NCBI GenBank assembly: GCA_027347805.1
Contig: DAIEQP010000044.1
Span: forward strand, 1-5,365
Length of the DNA stretch: 5,365 nt
Reading direction: 5' to 3'
DNA from: Ignavibacteria bacterium
GTDB lineage: Bacteria; Bacteroidota; Ignavibacteria; Ignavibacteriales; Melioribacteraceae
This document shows, piece by piece, positions 4,176-5,365 of this stretch. The notes under the pieces were generated by a model. The model ran no database searches. It was given only the letters and a program-made list of their open reading frames with translations, and was not told where the DNA came from. Position 1 is the first letter of the stretch; each line of letters begins with the position of its first letter. A program made the position numbers and the translations under genes.

Positions 4176-5365
4176 CGCTGAACATCCCCCGTATAATATT
4201 CAAATGAAACTAATGATGGATAATTAGTAAGCACTCCATCGAAATATCCTTTATAAATAAAATCGTGGACAATTGACTGGATATCCAAAGTCCAGACAAA
4301 TACCTTTCTATTTTCGGTATGAACAGAATTTACCTGAGATTTTATAATTCCATCAGTCCAGCGGGGTGCCCATGCAAACGAATTAGTGGTTCGAACAACA
4401 TTTATATCAAGTTCGCAAATTGACTGCTGTTGAGCATCAGTTGAATTTTTGAGATATTCATCAACAACCTCTGTGCTCGGAAGACCAATCAAAATTTTTA
4501 ATTCCCTTCCCTGTTTAGTTGCAAGTTCAATGTATTTTTTCTGTATAGGAGAAATTAAAGAAACTGCTTCCGGCAATTTTACATCAAGCCATACAAGTTT
4601 CAGATTTGTTTTATTAAGAATAATATCGAGTGCTTCTTCTAGTGCTGGAATTTTTTCATCGTGAATAAGTCTGCCAAATGTTCTTATCTGCTGAAATGAA
4701 AAACTCGAAACACTTCCGATAAGGTAGTTTCCCTTTATAAGCCGCTGAGAAAATTCTTCATCATGAAAAAGGATTGGCACTTTATCTTTTGTTAGCTGGA
4801 TATCAACTTCGACTGCATTTGCACCGTAATATTCTGCCAGCTGTAAAATTTCAAGGCTGTTTTCGGAAGCCTGCAAACCATCTGAATTTCTTCCACCGCC
4901 TCTATGAGCAATAGAATAAAATGTGGAATCATCTTTTAGTTTCGCAAGATATTCGATCCTGATAATTCCATCTGTTCCATTTTCTTTTTTGAAATTCCCG
5001 CTAATTATAATTTTTGAATTATTATCTTGACCCGAAATAATTTGAGAATAACCTTCATTTTTTTTGATTGACAATTCCGCATTTCCGGAAGTCAGTGCTT
5101 CACCAAATCTCCAAAATCCATTAAATAAAATTGTTGAATCTTTTTCGCCAGAAGAAAGGATAAAGTAAGCTGTATTTTTTTCGCAAAAAATTGAAAGATG
5201 ATTCCTGGTGAATTTTACAACTGCATAGTCACCAAAATATTCATTCCCATCAGTAATCCTATAGACTCCATTTAATTTAGTTGCATAAGCTGAATTAAGA
5301 GATTTAGTATTTTCAATTTGTCCAGCTAAATCAATTGGTTCTGTAATATTTCTAATATCATTACA
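4172..5365 (-). CDS. glycerophosphodiester phosphodiesterase family protein, probable lipoprotein (N-terminus beyond window)
   Basis: The frame is open from the right edge to a TGA at 4172, giving 397 residues with no Met in the first 97, so the start is outside the window. The TTG at 5074 is an internal Leu, not the start. The first visible residue is a Cys followed by NDIRN, a plausible lipobox Cys +1. Residues 1-145 form a separate, beta-rich N-terminal region of unknown family (VYRITDGNEYFGDYAVVKF, TILFNGFWRFGEAL). The GDPD TIM-barrel follows: AHRGGG (His154) and the ENS motif (168-170) after a slightly long insertion, VEVDIQL (Glu186, Asp188), LFHDEEF (His201), LVWLDVKLP in the place of the usual (I/V)EIK strand, and FVWTLD near the end. 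By family knowledge it cleaves glycerophosphodiesters to glycerol-3-phosphate and an alcohol using a divalent metal. Catalytic residues look intact. It heads a three-gene unit. Confidence 0.93.
   Translation of the reverse strand, partial: CNDIRNITEPIDLAGQIENTKSLNSAYATKLNGVYRITDGNEYFGDYAVVKFTRNHLSIFCEKNTAYFILSSGEKDSTILFNGFWRFGEALTSGNAELSIKKNEGYSQIISGQDNNSKIIISGNFKKENGTDGIIRIEYLAKLKDDSTFYSIAHRGGGRNSDGLQASENSLEILQLAEYYGANAVEVDIQLTKDKVPILFHDEEFSQRLIKGNYLIGSVSSFSFQQIRTFGRLIHDEKIPALEEALDIILNKTNLKLVWLDVKLPEAVSLISPIQKKYIELATKQGRELKILIGLPSTEVVDEYLKNSTDAQQQSICELDINVVRTTNSFAWAPRWTDGIIKSQVNSVHTENRKVFVWTLDIQSIVHDFIYKGYFDGVLTNYPSLVSFEYYTGDVQR

Noticed and set aside
4449..4664. Plus-strand open frame of 71 codons
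   Set aside because: It overlaps the GDPD catalytic domain on the other strand and shows no features of its own.
4172..5074. GDPD gene as a complete 300-residue protein starting at TTG 5074
   Set aside because: The frame is open another 97 codons to the window edge, with sensible protein sequence and no signal peptide at the TTG, so the real start is outside the window.

Overview
This is an AT-rich window of 5,365 bases. All seven genes I can support lie on the minus strand, so transcription runs from high to low coordinates. Several proteins begin with export signals. The set includes a TolC-type outer-membrane protein, a predicted outer-membrane barrel and a probable lipoprotein, which points to a Gram-negative bacterium. 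The base composition, the Lys/Asn/Ile-rich proteins and the flavour of the families suggest the Bacteroidota/Ignavibacteria side of the tree. That placement is an impression, not a demonstrated assignment.

In transcription order, the first block (5365 to 2619) is a compact three-gene unit. It holds a glycerophosphodiester phosphodiesterase (GDPD) family protein, cut by the window edge and with its first visible residue a Cys that may be the lipobox Cys. Next comes a small secreted protein that looks like a beta-barrel, whose TTG start overlaps the GDPD stop as TTGA. Third is a secreted calcineurin-like metallophosphoesterase starting 6 bases further on. The natural reading is an envelope-located module acting on phosphodiesters and phosphomonoesters; the shared pathway is inference.

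The second block (2618 to 1519) starts with a 122-base regulatory-looking gap. It contains a perfect 9-bp inverted repeat over a TATAAT sequence, framed by an imperfect 13-bp direct repeat. A 59-residue helix-turn-helix-like protein with a Cys-x-Cys pair follows. After a 162-base gap holding a long imperfect hairpin comes an iron-sulfur flavoprotein-like reductase with a compact four-Cys motif. A weak terminator-like hairpin follows it.

The third block (1440 to 1) is a small exported His/Cys-containing protein followed by a TolC/CusC/CzcC-type outer-membrane efflux protein that runs off the left edge. The order resembles the front of a metal-efflux (RND, CusCBA/CzcCBA-type) operon, whose remaining genes would lie beyond position 1.

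No RNA genes, CRISPR arrays, insertion sequences or plus-strand genes were found. Nothing here proves a new system. The best candidates for a second look are the small His/Cys protein ahead of the efflux gene, the tiny HTH-like protein with its palindromic upstream region, and the phosphoesterase/barrel/GDPD operon.
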